From Megachile rotundata (taxonomy: Eukaryota; Arthropoda; Insecta; Hymenoptera; Megachilidae), in the NCBI RefSeq assembly GCF_050947335.1, contig NC_134988.1, positions 7,688,001 through 7,752,000 of the forward strand: 64,000 bases of DNA. Direction: 5' to 3'. Made by a program: the position numbers and the translations under genes. Positions 47,181 through 58,413 of this stretch are shown in pieces (the first letter of the stretch is position 1; each line of letters opens with the position of its first letter). The notes under the pieces are model-generated. The model was not told where the DNA came from and ran no database searches. It saw nothing but the letters and a program-made list of their open reading frames with translations.

Positions 47181-48160
47181 GGTTCAAGGTCTGAGTAAAA
47201 GTATTTCACATTAAACTTATCAGTGCATTTAGAAAATTTCTGAACCGCATTGATAGAATGCCACTTTTAAAGATATGTGGTAAAATGTCCAAATACCTTA
47301 ACAGACATTGCAGCTTAAAGTATTTCAGAAATCGATTTCTAGAGCCACCAATTATGTTAACAAATGTGAAAATTCAATAAGATATACAATGAAACATAAT
47401 TTTATGTAAAACTATTTTGAAATTGAACAAATTTTGTCCTTAGATCCTACTCCTACTGCATCCTACCCAAGGAATTACTTTCGTCTTCTCGATGTGGCGT
47501 CGAACTTCGATAATGAATCTTGACTTTTGTGGCTAACTGATATTTTTCTGACCCATTCCGATTCAGTTAGTGACTCAGGTTAGGTTAATTCAGTTGGTGA
47601 ATCAGGTTAGATCAGACCAGAATAATATTCCTACCGCAAGGTACGTGACATATAACACGCATCATTATGATCACAGTATACATTATGTTGGCAGAAGTTA
47701 AGGACTCCCTTATTTAATTTCTTTTTCTGTAGGGTGAGTTATATGATATCGTCTGTCATACAGTATGAACCAATGAAAAAGTTCAGCTTTGTTAAGTTTA
47801 TTGGTTTACTTCTTTACAGAAGAAGTTCAGGTTACGTTACCTATAACTCATATGACGGTACAGTTATCTTTTCGCGCCATTTTTAAAACTCATTTCATCC
47901 ATTTTACTCTTTTACTATACATTTTAACATTCTTCACACACCCACTAATGAAAAATTCTACATCCACGTTTATGCAGTTATGATACCGCCTGTAAAATTG
48001 TCAATTGGCAGAACTATACTTAACCTGTTCCCCGTATGAATAAACATGCCGTGTCAACATGGACACCGAGAAAAACGTATGTTAATTTGTGAAATTGTGA
48101 AAGCACTCCTTCAAGATTTTTAATAGCGAGAAGCCATTAGAAGCTATCAATTTTTACCCT
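47181..48160 (+). repeat. ~0.93-kb dispersed direct repeat, copy 2
   Basis: Same orientation and order as 27824-28800, 19.36 kb away. Small differences include loss of a few bases at the CTAACTATGTTATTTTT site (here CTAACTGATATTTTT). Near-identity ends about 48095; a looser match continues to ~48160. Confidence 0.9.
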
Positions 48161-50104
48161 TTTGTACGTTGTGCGACAACCCACAGTGTGTTGAAACACA
48201 CAGGGTGTCCCATGAGGACAATTCGTCCTCGAGGGTTAAACGCTTATACTGTTGTTATATGGTAAACTATTGACGCAATCGATGTTTTGCAATGATTGTA
48301 AGAATTGCAGAAACGCATTCTGGAAAAGACGGTAATAACTGACAAACGATCGGCCGCAAGGACACCGAACTTCTTAACTCGGCTGTGTGTTTTACCCGGC
48401 TAAATACTGTGACAAGGCCGCCACTACGTCACGGGTTATTGCTCTGGCGAAAAACCGTCTTACATAAATCATAAAATCGATCTCGCAGACTATCGATTAT
48501 GCGGGACGATTCTTCCAGTAACCGGTCGCGCAATCGCTTTGCGAAACTGATTTAGATCCATGAACGATTCACTTGTTCCGCGCCATTGGCGTAATTAAAA
48601 TGAATACTTCGAACGAAATGAAGTATGCGATGCAATCGACTATAAAATATGTAATAATGGTCTTATTGGATAACAAGTAGATAACTAGTATGTTAGAAGT
48701 GAGATGTGAGATATTAATTTATCTGAAATAGACGTGTTTGGTGAAGTTAGGAGACCTAGCAGAGGTGATTAATGTTAAAGACATGATTAATGTTAAATGT
48801 CACACTATTTTTAGTGATATGGAACGTTTAGAGAATTGATTAAAGAAGTGGTGAATATTTGGAGATGTTACTAATATTTCTACGAGGAAGTTTGCAGCCA
48901 TTGGCAATATATGCAGAGATTCTTTTACGTATACTGTTTGAATGTTCACATTTTAACACTTGCAAGTTTCCAATTTATTTAAATGTTTAATTCAAAAGTT
49001 TCTAATGTATCTAAATATTTAATTTAAAAGTTTCTAATTTATATAAATGCTTAATTTGTTTACAGAAACATACATTTCTTGTTACGTTAAAAAATCTCAT
49101 TATATTGCATAAAAAAGTATGTATTAAATTTATTATATAATTGAATTAATTTTTGTGAAACTATTAAAAATTACTAAAAACTAGAATACTTCAAATAACT
49201 TAATGAACTAATTATTCAAAATAGAATACAAATATAATATTTTTTAATATTTTTCAAAATTCATCAAAGCTTGAAATTTTTAAGTTGAAAATTGTATCGC
49301 AAAAATGAGTAAAAACAGTTTTAAAACCAATTTAAGAAGACGTTGAAAACTCGATGATAATTTAATTACTTGGATAATAGAAAAATCCGGAATGCACGTA
49401 TAAATTTTCTTGTGATTGAATGCAGTACTCCGCTGAATAATTGCACACCGTAAATCATTTAGATAACGCAAATTCTCTAGCATTATTTCCACGAATAATT
49501 GCGGCTTTGATTATGATCAATTACTTACTATATCGATGTCTGTTCAGTATCCATTACGTATTGCTTTATTCAAATTTTCCTGTAATTACTATAATGGATT
49601 AATTGAATTAATCTTTACTTAACAACTTTGCATACAATGTGTTTGCTGACTTTAAACGAGTACGATGGCGAATTGATAAGGGGATTAATATGAATTATAC
49701 AATGTACTGATTAAATATGTAACATTATAATCAATCAAATAATTTTATTATTAATCAATGAATTAAATAAATATCTTTATTATTATTAATAAATTATTTG
49801 GATTTCACAAAAGTTTACTACCCAGATTTTCTTTTATTAAATAACGAAAGTAATTAAATTAATGCATATTTAATATTTGGGACGGTCATAATTAATAATT
49901 TGGACTGTTCTAAATATCGTTTAATTATTGTTCCATATAAATATTTACAGATTTAATAAATTTGTCCTAAGTAAAATATTTTCACCCCACAAAATATTAC
50001 TGTCTTGATTTTCTTTTATTTAATAAGGAAAATAATTAAATTAATTGTTATTTGATATTCGTAATAATAGTAATTATTAACAAGATTGCCATGAATATTT
50101 CATG
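48161..50104. other. Long intergenic stretch
   Basis: 48170-48600 is GC-richer and includes a small palindrome GTGTGTTGAAACACAC and a GGGTGTCCCATGAGG phrase; it could be a transposon or LTR fragment, but no ends were identifiable. 48600-50104 is AT-rich with no gene. Confidence 0.4.
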
Positions 50105-50800
50105 AATTTTAGAATTTTAGAATTTGAGAATTTGAGAATTTGAGAATTTTGGGAATTCGGGAAATTAGGAAATTAGACAATTAGACAATTAGATAATTAG
50201 GAATTTGGAAATTTGGGAATTTGGGTAATTAGAACTTGGAAGATTGGAAATTTGGGAGATTGGGAATTTGGGAGATTGGGAATTTGGGAGATTGGGAATT
50301 TGGGAGATTGGGAATTTGGGAGATTGGGAATTTGGGAGATTGGGAATTTTGGAGATTGGGAACTTGGGAGATTGGAAATTTTGGAGATTGGGAACTTGGG
50401 AGATTGGGAACTTGGGAGATTGGGAACTTGGGAGATTGGAAATTTTGGAGATTGGGAACTTGGGAGATTGGGAACTTGGAAGATTGGAAATTTGGGAGAT
50501 TGGGAACTTGGGAGATTGGGAACTTGGGAGATTGGGAACTTGGGAAATTAGGAACTTGGTAGATTGGGAACTTGGGAGATTGGGAACTTGGGAGATTGGG
50601 AACTTGGACGATTGGAAATTTGGGAGATTGGGAACTTGGACGATTGGAAATTTGGGAGATTAGGAACTTGGGAAATTGGGAATTTGGGAGATTGGGAACT
50701 TGGGAGATTGAGAGATTGGGAACTTGGAAGATTGGGAATTTTTAAATTTGAAAATTTGGTAATTTAGAAATTTGAAAATTTAGGAATTTGCATATTTGCC
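50105..50800 (+). repeat. G-strand array, 16-bp unit (GGGAGATTGGGAAYTT)
   Basis: After a GAATTTGAGAATTTG lead-in, a very regular 16-bp unit GGGAGATTGGGAATTT switches to GGGAGATTGGGAACTT from about 50360, with GGAAATTTT interruptions. Edges decay on both sides. It has the highest G-run density of the younger arrays. Open frames across it are by-products. Confidence 0.95.
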
Positions 50801-51904
50801 TATTTGAGAAACAAAAGAAAGTTAAATCTAACCACTTTCAAAATAAACGGTCCATATTACGAATAAGTGAAATATATTGAATATTATGTTTCATAAAATG
50901 TTAAATTACTTGTAAACTATACACATATTGTAAAATAATAATCATTTCTTGCAAGTTCCACAAATTCTAATCGCGCAATTCCCTCTTCAAGCTATTCCTA
51001 AATTAATCTTCTATTAATAAAAGTACTTCTTCAATATAATACACCACCTAATTTACTGAATGAATAATAAATGAACAGCGACATTTGATTTTTATTTAAA
51101 CATAAGAAAACCGATATGAAAAGAGTATCCAAGGAATCCATCGAGAAAGTTGAGAGAGAGTCGAATTCGAGTGGACTTTCATGGGTTTTGAGAGTGAATT
51201 TTTATTGAATATGCAACATCAAATTTTGTAGCTCTTCAGAGACAACTTTCGAAAATGTATGGATGTTGCTTACTAATGTATGTAAATCTTATCGTTTCTG
51301 ATTCGGGAGATGCAGCGAGACAGCCCTAAGATATTCATCAACGTCACTTCAGGAGATTTTACATTTTTGGTTTCGTTTTGTTTTTACTGCATACGGGAAA
51401 CTTACGGTCCCATACTTTATAAGAAAAATATATCATCGCTATCTTCTTGCTTTTTCTCTTCTTCGCGAATTGTGATTGATAAAAAATTGAAACAGGATAT
51501 AAAAATGGCGAGTCTCTTAACTTAACTTGTATTCTATTTTGAATCGGATATTAATGAAATTTATTCGAGACCAGGTAGACACGAAATGAAAAATGTTACT
51601 TTTATTTTTTACATCACATGCTGTTCAGACAAAGAATTTTAGAAATATGAAGCTATTAAAGATTTAATGGGATGCTTCAAGTGAAGAGCGAGAGTAATAA
51701 ATTGTTCTACGCAAATTTTTGATTAAAATACGTTTTTTAAAAAATTCAGAGATGATTTATGAAGAAATAATATTCGAAGGCAAACATAATTCTTTATTGC
51801 TACACAACAGATTATAGTAGCTTATCGTAGTGGCATTGGTTAAACTAAATATTCAGTCACACCTATAACTCATAAATCACCTCAGATTTTTACACGATAT
51901 TAAA
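50801..51904. other. AT-rich intergenic DNA
   Basis: No gene recognised. The 71-codon frame at 51310-51525 has no motif. Confidence 0.4.
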
Positions 51905-51905
51905 G

Positions 51906-52421
51906 ATCGACCAAGCGACATTTGACAAAAGAAGATACAATTCTGTCAGAGAAGTAGACGGTCATCGGGTGCTAAAGATGGTCGACACTGACACAAGCAA
52001 CTGTCGTATGATAGTAATCGAGAATCGTGAGGCGTTCGCTATACTAACAGTTATAAAGGAACACGTTAATATCGCTAGTGATATTCACACGGACCGTTTC
52101 AAAAGTTACATAGGAGTCAATACAGAAGACTATGTACCTAAGAGTGTTAATCACGATAAAGAGTTCGTAGACAAGTATAATTTACTTTGAATTTCAATTA
52201 GATTGCGGCGAAATCTCGATGAAATTTTAATTAAATGAAATTGAATAAATGTTAGCCAGCGAGGGTACGCATACTCAAAAAATGGAATCATGGTACTCTG
52301 CAAAAGACTGGCTCAGAGGAAGAGGTCGTTTTCGCAACATTGAATTAACGCTTCGAATGTGCGAATTTTTATGGCAACAATTTTTCGCCGAAATGACATT
52401 GACCCATTGGCATTTTTAATG
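51906..52421 (+). pseudogene. Merlin (IS1595-like) transposase, DDE region, copy 2, broken
   Basis: The frame opens with IDQATFDKRRYN and REVDGH, with the first catalytic Asp at 51909-51911. It then reads MVDTDTSNCRMIVIENREAF, IHTDRFKSYIG (second Asp, 52092-52094) and SVNHDKEFVD, and meets a stop at about 52188. After ~80 bp a second frame gives GTHTQKMES (third acid, 52285-52287), DWLRGRGRFRN and LTLRMCEFLW, typical of the Merlin C-terminus, then stops. All three catalytic residues survive, unlike copy 1, but the frame is interrupted and the N-terminus is missing. The ~80-bp gap might be a small intron, but no donor/acceptor pair restored frame on inspection. Confidence 0.82.
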
Positions 52422-52689
52422 GACGCGAACCAAGGACACTATGTGCTTTACTAATTGTAAGTAATGAAATTCCCTAGTTATTAAGCTTATGTTCTTTAAA
52501 ACTACCAAACTTTAATATGTGACTTTTGGACCAATAGATTTCAACACTCTGGATTGTCATATTTCTTCTATATTTATTGAATACTATAAAGGCAATAATA
52601 TTAGAGAACGGTATAATAGGAGATTATACAAAAAACGATTAAAAATGGAACCCCAAAACGTTTAACCCACCTTCATACGTCCCCGCCAT

Positions 52690-52900
52690 AATCCGAATGA
52701 TGAACGATTGCATATTTCTGTTGAAAACCATATAAATCTGTGTCTGAACAAACTAATACTATTTTCCTATCGTTTTTGTGGCGTATGCAAAATACTTTCA
52801 GTATGCAGGTCCAGTAGTGAAGTTCTCAGAATAATGTACAAATTTATGATAATTTCTTTAATGAATTATGTACAACATGGTTTGTGGAACCTTTCGCTTC
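52690..52900 (+). pseudogene. Merlin transposase, N-terminal helix region, displaced (copy 2)
   Basis: HISVENHINLCLNKLILFSY and RFCGVCK continue in one frame, then a frameshift gives VQIYDNFFNELCTTW, like the Merlin segment before the catalytic core. It is located 3' of the C-terminal region, as in copy 1. Confidence 0.5.
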
Positions 52901-52946
52901 AGTTAATATACGAGGTATTACTACAAAAATTCTCCGGATTTGAATA

Positions 52947-53147
52947 TTATATACAAACTGATCGCATCACGAGACTTATACTATTAAGTGTTTTATGATG
53001 TATCTTACAAACCAGTTTGTCAAATGACATTTCTCTGGATGCTCGTATTTCTGAGTTTGGGCTTTTTATAATTTTGCAATTATCAAAACGCTTTAGTGGA
53101 TTTTGCTGATTTTCGAAAAGCTTCTTGGTTACTAACAACGTGATCAT
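52947..53147 (-). pseudogene. Possible Merlin N-terminal zinc-ribbon piece, inverted (copy 2)
   Basis: Counterpart of 43181-43381, with CKIIKSPNSEIR and KLVCKIHHKTLNSI. Retention in both copies reflects the shared duplication rather than selection. Tentative. Confidence 0.3.
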
Positions 53148-53374
53148 TGTAGAAGAAATACAATGTAGTTTGTGTTATTTATTGTAGGAGTAGTATAACA
53201 TATTTTGAGTTACTATAGCAGAAGTTCATGTCTGTCGATAATATTTTCATTCGACACCTTTGGGTATAAAAGCATCATCTTGTACCACAATTTACCTGAT
53301 ATTACTCTGTATTTCACCCTGTGTATTATATAATTTTATGTTTTCTGAACATTCTCATTTTCTAGACCCATAAA

Positions 53375-55054
53375 AATTTCCAGGTAACAAATTGCAATAT
53401 AAAAATGTACATACGCAATTTTAATCATTAGCCCCAAATTCTCATAACTGACATAATACATCTGAATTTACCTATCAAGCTATATTTTTTTTTTATTAAT
53501 ATACTTGTCATTCAATAATATACTTAACAATCCGTACAAATAACAAGCAGAAAGACAAATGACAATCTTCTATCACAAATAACAAGCATTAAGTACAATC
53601 TGAACAGAGAAAGTGTTACAACAAATGATATCAACTATGAACGAATAGTGTCACCTATTATTAGTCACTAGTTCCTCCACCTTATTAATTTTGCAGCTTA
53701 ATTTCATATTCACAGTAATTTCCGCATGAAGTTACACTACGTGTAGTTGAATTATTTTTTAATCCGCGAACTATAATGGTTGCAACGTTACTTTCTCTTA
53801 CAATGGCTGTACGCTTATATTTATAGAGAATTCGTGAGAGGCGTGTAAAGAAGCTCGCATGGCCAACAAACACGCGTGTATTCGGCGTGTATTTGTGCCT
53901 GGAATGCAAGTCTGCAACGGATTTACCAATCGGCGCACGTATGCCTAGAAAATCCAATTTTTTTTTCTTATGGCGGTCGGTTGCGCAAGAACACGTCCGA
54001 CGTGGTAGCAATAAATTGCTTTACCTACGAGCCGACATTTTGTTCGAACGGTGATTCTTCCGAATTTTTTGATCAGATTGTCTAGAAACCGTTCCGCCGA
54101 CGAGAAAAACTGGTTTACGGAATATACTAACTACTTCATTTTCGCTGTCTATTTAAAAAAAGAGGAATATAGTTGTTCTTAAAAAATATATATATATTCA
54201 TCGTCACTTTTAATTTTATTTGTTTAACGATGAATTGCAGTGATTTATTGACTGAGTATAAAGAATTATTAAGAATATTCTATTACAATAAAAATGATAG
54301 TAGTTACTATGTTTATAATAAAATATAAATACTGTTATAAATACTACTGTAAATATTATAATGAATTATTACATCCTACTATAACAGTATTGATAGTCAT
54401 GATAGTTTGCAATAAATAATTATTTATTTACTGTCATTTTTTGTACTTGTAAATATTCAATTTATAATTGACGTATTAAATTTTAATTAACAATTTTGCA
54501 ATATATCAATTACATATTAAAATGAATTTTTAACTGTATAAATAATTATTTCAATAATTACTAGCATAAAGAGTAATCACAATAGTATTATACGTAATTT
54601 ATAAAAAGCATTTTTGAAATCGATAAATAATAATATTACCATAAGTAAACTTGCTCTAAAAAGCAAACTTTATTATAAAATAATTAATTTCAAAATTAAT
54701 ACAAGCTTCAGTCTTGTCTGCATTTTAAAATTTAAATTTCCGCGCAATTTTTCTGCAAACTGTAGTTCACTTGTAGGTAATATCAATTCCTGTTTTATAT
54801 TTGTAGATAAAGTGAATTTGCAATTTATTTTTTAACTTCATAGCAAAATTCTTTTGTTGTAAAATATGAAATTCTTGTTATAAATAATTAGTTAGAGACA
54901 AGAATTTACAACGGAAACATTTAATAATATTCGTTATTAAATTTCTCCATTAAATGCATAATTCGAAATCCGAGTTTAAAGTTTGTGCCTAAAAGTTAAT
55001 TAAACCATTGCAAATCATTAAAAGGAGATAAAATTGTTTATTCAAATACGCGCC
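53375..55054. other. Long intergenic stretch
   Basis: No gene recognised. 53680-54110 is somewhat GC-richer with overlapping frames on both strands (108 codons on -, 69 on +) lacking any motif. 54110-55050 is AT-rich. Confidence 0.4.
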
Positions 55055-55170
55055 ACAAAATTGAACGATTGGCGCCATCTCTCCGGCGAACAAGGTGAAC
55101 TACGCACTTTTGAAACTGCGCTTTCGTTAGTTTTCCACACTGTCACTTGGCGGCGCCACGTGTATCGTTT
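55055..55170 (+). repeat. Dispersed repeat with GCGCCATCTCTCCGGCGAAC, copy 1
   Basis: GGCGCCATCTCTCCGGCGAA, then CTTTTGAAACTGC and CTTGGCGGCGCCAC, match 57260-57375 in the same order, over about 110 bp. The stretch is GC-rich at both ends and may be a transposon fragment. Confidence 0.7.
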
Positions 55171-55655
55171 TTGTAGTGATCATCGGAGTCGTCGTCGGTC
55201 AAGAGGAGTTCTATTTTCAAGCCGTTGATAAAGAAGAATTTTAGTTGTACTTCATATTCAATTTTATTTATGTTCAATTGTATTTTAAAATGCAAAACGT
55301 TCGTTATTCATTCCATAATCAAATCTAAAATCAGAACCACGTATTTTATAATCAATTTCAATAAATTGGTTATTTTTGAAAGTATTAATTAATTGACTAT
55401 TTTAAATATAGAAAAACACTCCATATTTTTGTGGTGAAAATCGGAGTCGTCGTCGGTCAAGAGGAGTTCTATTTTCAAGCCGTCGATAAAAAAGAATTTT
55501 AGTTGTACTTCATATTCAATTTTATTTATGTTCAATTGTATTTTAAAATGCAAAACGTTCGTTATTCATTTCTGGATCATATCTGAATTCAAAAGCTAAG
55601 TTATTGCTTATTGACTATTTAAAATATAGAAAAAATAAACTCTATATGTTTCAAA
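55171..55655 (+). repeat. Two-copy ~258-bp tandem duplication
   Basis: ATCGGAGTCGTCGTCGGTCA starts the matching part of each copy (55182 and 55440). The next ~130 bp are nearly identical, followed by more diverged AT-rich sequence ending in TTGACTATTTWAAATATAGA in both. Confidence 0.88.
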
Positions 55656-55883
55656 AGTATCAGGGGTGTGCATGTGCATTATGTAGAAGTATGGCGGTCG
55701 AAAAAGAATAGTTTAAACCTGCATATTCACGAATAATTTATTTGTAATAAATATTTTGTCATATCTCTGTAACACATTCATCTGTAATTTCTTGTGATAT
55801 ATAGTTTTTAATTTTCTTACAAGTTATTTGTAATAATGATTTCCGTAATACATATTCTTCAAATATATTTTGTAATTTTTATT
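55656..55883. other. AT-rich spacer
   Basis: Nothing recognised. Confidence 0.4.
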
Positions 55884-56008
55884 CTTTTCTTTTCCAACTT
55901 TTCAACGCCGTAAAATTGATAAAAATACCTCAAAAGTCAATATTAATAATGTACAGAAAATTTATTACAAATATATATTCCAAATTATTAGAGATTTACA
56001 TGAAAGTA
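55884..56008 (+). repeat. 125-bp dispersed direct repeat, copy 1
   Basis: ACGCCGTAAAATTGATAAAA through TTAGAGATTTACATGAAAGT is repeated at 60477-60602 with about ten differences. Non-coding. Confidence 0.85.
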
Positions 56009-56319
56009 GATTTGCTGGATGTAAACTTCCCGCTTGTTTGTACAACTAATTTAATTGGACAGCGTTTTCGAGAAATCTAATGTGTGGAGAATGTCGACTC
56101 TGGTTTACTCATTGTGAGAGCATTTGACCTCCCTCTACTGTAAGAGTTATTGGTTGTTAACAACAGCCAATTAGACATCGTATAATCTACCAATAGATCA
56201 AATTCGATCTCTTCGAGTGTAATAGTGATTGGTAGTGTACACTAACCAATTAGACATCATGTAATTCACCAATAGCGTGCAACCACTCTGAATGGATGTT
56301 GTATAATTATTTTAACGCT
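56009..56319. other. Intergenic with short local repeats
   Basis: AGCCAATTAGACATCGTATA and ACCAATTAGACATCATGTAA lie about 80 bp apart (56164, 56244), a weak local duplication. No gene. Confidence 0.45.
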
Positions 56320-57010
56320 ATTTTTTTTATAATTTTATATTTTTCGACTATTTATTAACAAATTTATTGTTGCAATTATTTAATTTTATTATTTTTCTTA
56401 ACTTATTCTTGCAAATATGTTGCAAGATGATTGTTAATTAATGTATTACGATATATTTTACTGTAATTAATAATTTTTTAGTAATTTATTTATAAAGTTG
56501 TTGATGTAACTATTCAAATTCGTCGTTTTTCTTCATTTACACTAGCACATATTTTGCAAAATGATTGTCAATTAATATATTACGATATATTTTATTGTCA
56601 TTAATAATTTTTTAGTTATTTATTTATAAAATTGTTGTTGTAACTATAAAAATTCTTCGTTTTTATTCACTTATTCTTGCAGATAAGTTGCAAAATAATT
56701 GTTAATTAATGTATTATGATATATTTTACTGTAATTAATAATTTTCTAGTTATTTATTTATAAAATTGTTCTTGTAACCATTAAAATTCGTCGTTTTTAT
56801 TAACTTACTCTAGCAGATATTTTGCAAAATGATTGTTAATTAATATATTACGATATATTTTATTGTAATTAATAATTTTTTAGTTATTTATTTATAAAAT
56901 TGTTTTTGTAACTATTAAAATTCGTCGTTTTTATTAGCTTACTCTAGCAGATATGTTGCGAAATGATTGTCAATTAATATATTACAATAAATTTTATTGT
57001 AACTCATTAT
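56320..57010 (+). repeat. 134-bp AT-rich tandem array
   Basis: The TTGCAARATGATTG region returns at 56421, 56555, 56689, 56823 and 56957, exactly 134 bp apart each time. Units contain TTAATTAATRTATTACGATA and ATTAATAATTTTTTAGTTAT. The leftmost unit is diverged. Confidence 0.95.
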
Positions 57011-57259
57011 TATATAAGTTAATTATTGTAATTCATTATTTTAATAACATCCTCGTGCGAATATTTTATAAATTATCTACGAATTATTGTATAAAAATTT
57101 ATTTTTATGTAATTCTTTGTAATTATTTATTACGGAAGAAACTTAGTATAATGTGCGAACTGTTTTCAACACATAATAGTTTTATATTTTTCGGAAAGTT
57201 TCATTCTTATATGTTGTTAAAAATTAAAATTTACGCGCGACTTTTCAAAACGTGACGTC
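57011..57259. other. AT-rich spacer
   Basis: The 100-codon frame spanning 56953-57255 is AT-driven and has no motif. TGACGTCATC occurs at about 57253. Confidence 0.4.
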
Positions 57260-57375
57260 ATCAACGAGAATGGAATATATAGCGCCATCTCTCCGGCGAA
57301 CAGGATGAATGACATACTTTTGAAACTGCATTTTCATTAGTTCTCGACGCTGCAACTTGGTGGCGCCACTTGCAT
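57260..57375 (+). repeat. Dispersed repeat with GCGCCATCTCTCCGGCGAAC, copy 2
   Basis: Homologous to 55055-55170, with AGCGCCATCTCTCCGGCGAA and CTTGGTGGCGCCAC. Confidence 0.7.
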
Positions 57376-57703
57376 TTTTTAAGAGATACAAAAAAACTAG
57401 TTAAATCATTATTGTGGGTGCATCGACTACTCTTTCTCTGATTAGTTTCTTTGCAAAAAATTTACTGCGAATATCTATCTTTTACGCTTTAGGACCGCGC
57501 AGAGTGCCAAAGTTACCTGATTAATTCCACGTGCATAGTACGGGCGTTCTACAAGTTAGTAATTAAATGATTAAAAAATAAGTTTCATTAAGTTATGCAC
57601 TGTATGAAAAGCGTTTAAAATAAAGAAAAATTTATCCACGATCATTGCGCATTCATTGTTGCCTAACAAACCCAACAGAATAAAAATTTACATATTAGAC
57701 AGA
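57376..57703. other. Intergenic
   Basis: Nothing recognised. Confidence 0.35.
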
Positions 57704-58413
57704 GAGAATTTGTATCAAGAGAACATCAAAATTCCAAGAAGTAGCATGATAGATACCTACTCACAACTTATGTTCCCCTGATACAAATTCTCAAAATTGG
57801 TCCGTGGAATTTCAAAAATCCCGCCCGGGAATTCTTGGAATTTGACGTCACCAAAATTCCAGGAAGTGGCACGAGGGATACCTCCTCGAAACTTATGTTC
57901 TCCTGATACAAATTCTCAAAATTGGACTGTGGAATTTCAAAAATCCCGCCCGGGAATTCTTGGAATTTGACGTCAGCAAAATTCCAGGAAGTGGCACGAG
58001 GGATACCTCCTCGAAACTTATGTTCTCCTGATACAAATTCTCAAAATTGGACTGTGGAATTTCAAAAATCCCGCCCGGGAATTCTTGGAATATGACGTCA
58101 TCAAAATTCCAAGAAGTGGCACGACGGATACCTCCTCGAAACTTATGTTCTCCTGATACAAATTCTCAAAATTGGACTGTGGAATTTCAAAAATCCCGCC
58201 CGGGAATTCTTGGAATTTGACGTCACCAAAATTCCAGGAAGTGGCACGAGGGATACCTCCTCGAAACTTATGTTCTCCTGATACAAATTCTCAAAATTGG
58301 TCGGTGGAATTTTAAAAATGCCGCCCCGAAAATTCGTGTAATGGCCATATGAACATTGTATGTTGCACAAAGAATACCTCCTCATAATGCATGTTGTCCT
58401 GGTACAAATTCTC
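57704..58413 (+). repeat. 125-bp tandem array with a CRE palindrome per unit and inverted cap
   Basis: CCGCCCGGGAATTCTTGG-type words start at 57821, 57946, 58071, 58196 and (decayed) 58321, exactly 125 bp apart. Each complete unit contains TGACGTCA (57843, 57968, 58093, 58218) and ends with TTCTCCTGATACAAATTCTC. At the left edge the reverse complement of that end (GAGAATTTGTATCAAGAGAA, 57704) caps the array, giving inverted outer ends. The array may have grown inside a small inverted-repeat transposon. Confidence 0.93.

Larger units (their letters stand above)
51905..53374 (+). repeat. Merlin-derived block, copy 2
   Basis: Inverted partner of 42953-44418. The left boundary falls right at the codons around the first catalytic Asp, so the transposase 5' part is not upstream; pieces of it lie downstream within the block. 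Confidence 0.88.

Noticed and set aside
50213..50767. Several + frames of 67-139 codons (G/L/W/E-rich)
   Set aside because: Produced by the 16-bp GGGAGATTGGGAACTT array.
51906..52421. Functional Merlin transposase
   Set aside because: Frame interrupted between the second and third catalytic acids and N-terminal part missing or displaced.
53685..54011. 108-codon - frame
   Set aside because: No motif or conserved-looking composition; overlapped by a + frame.
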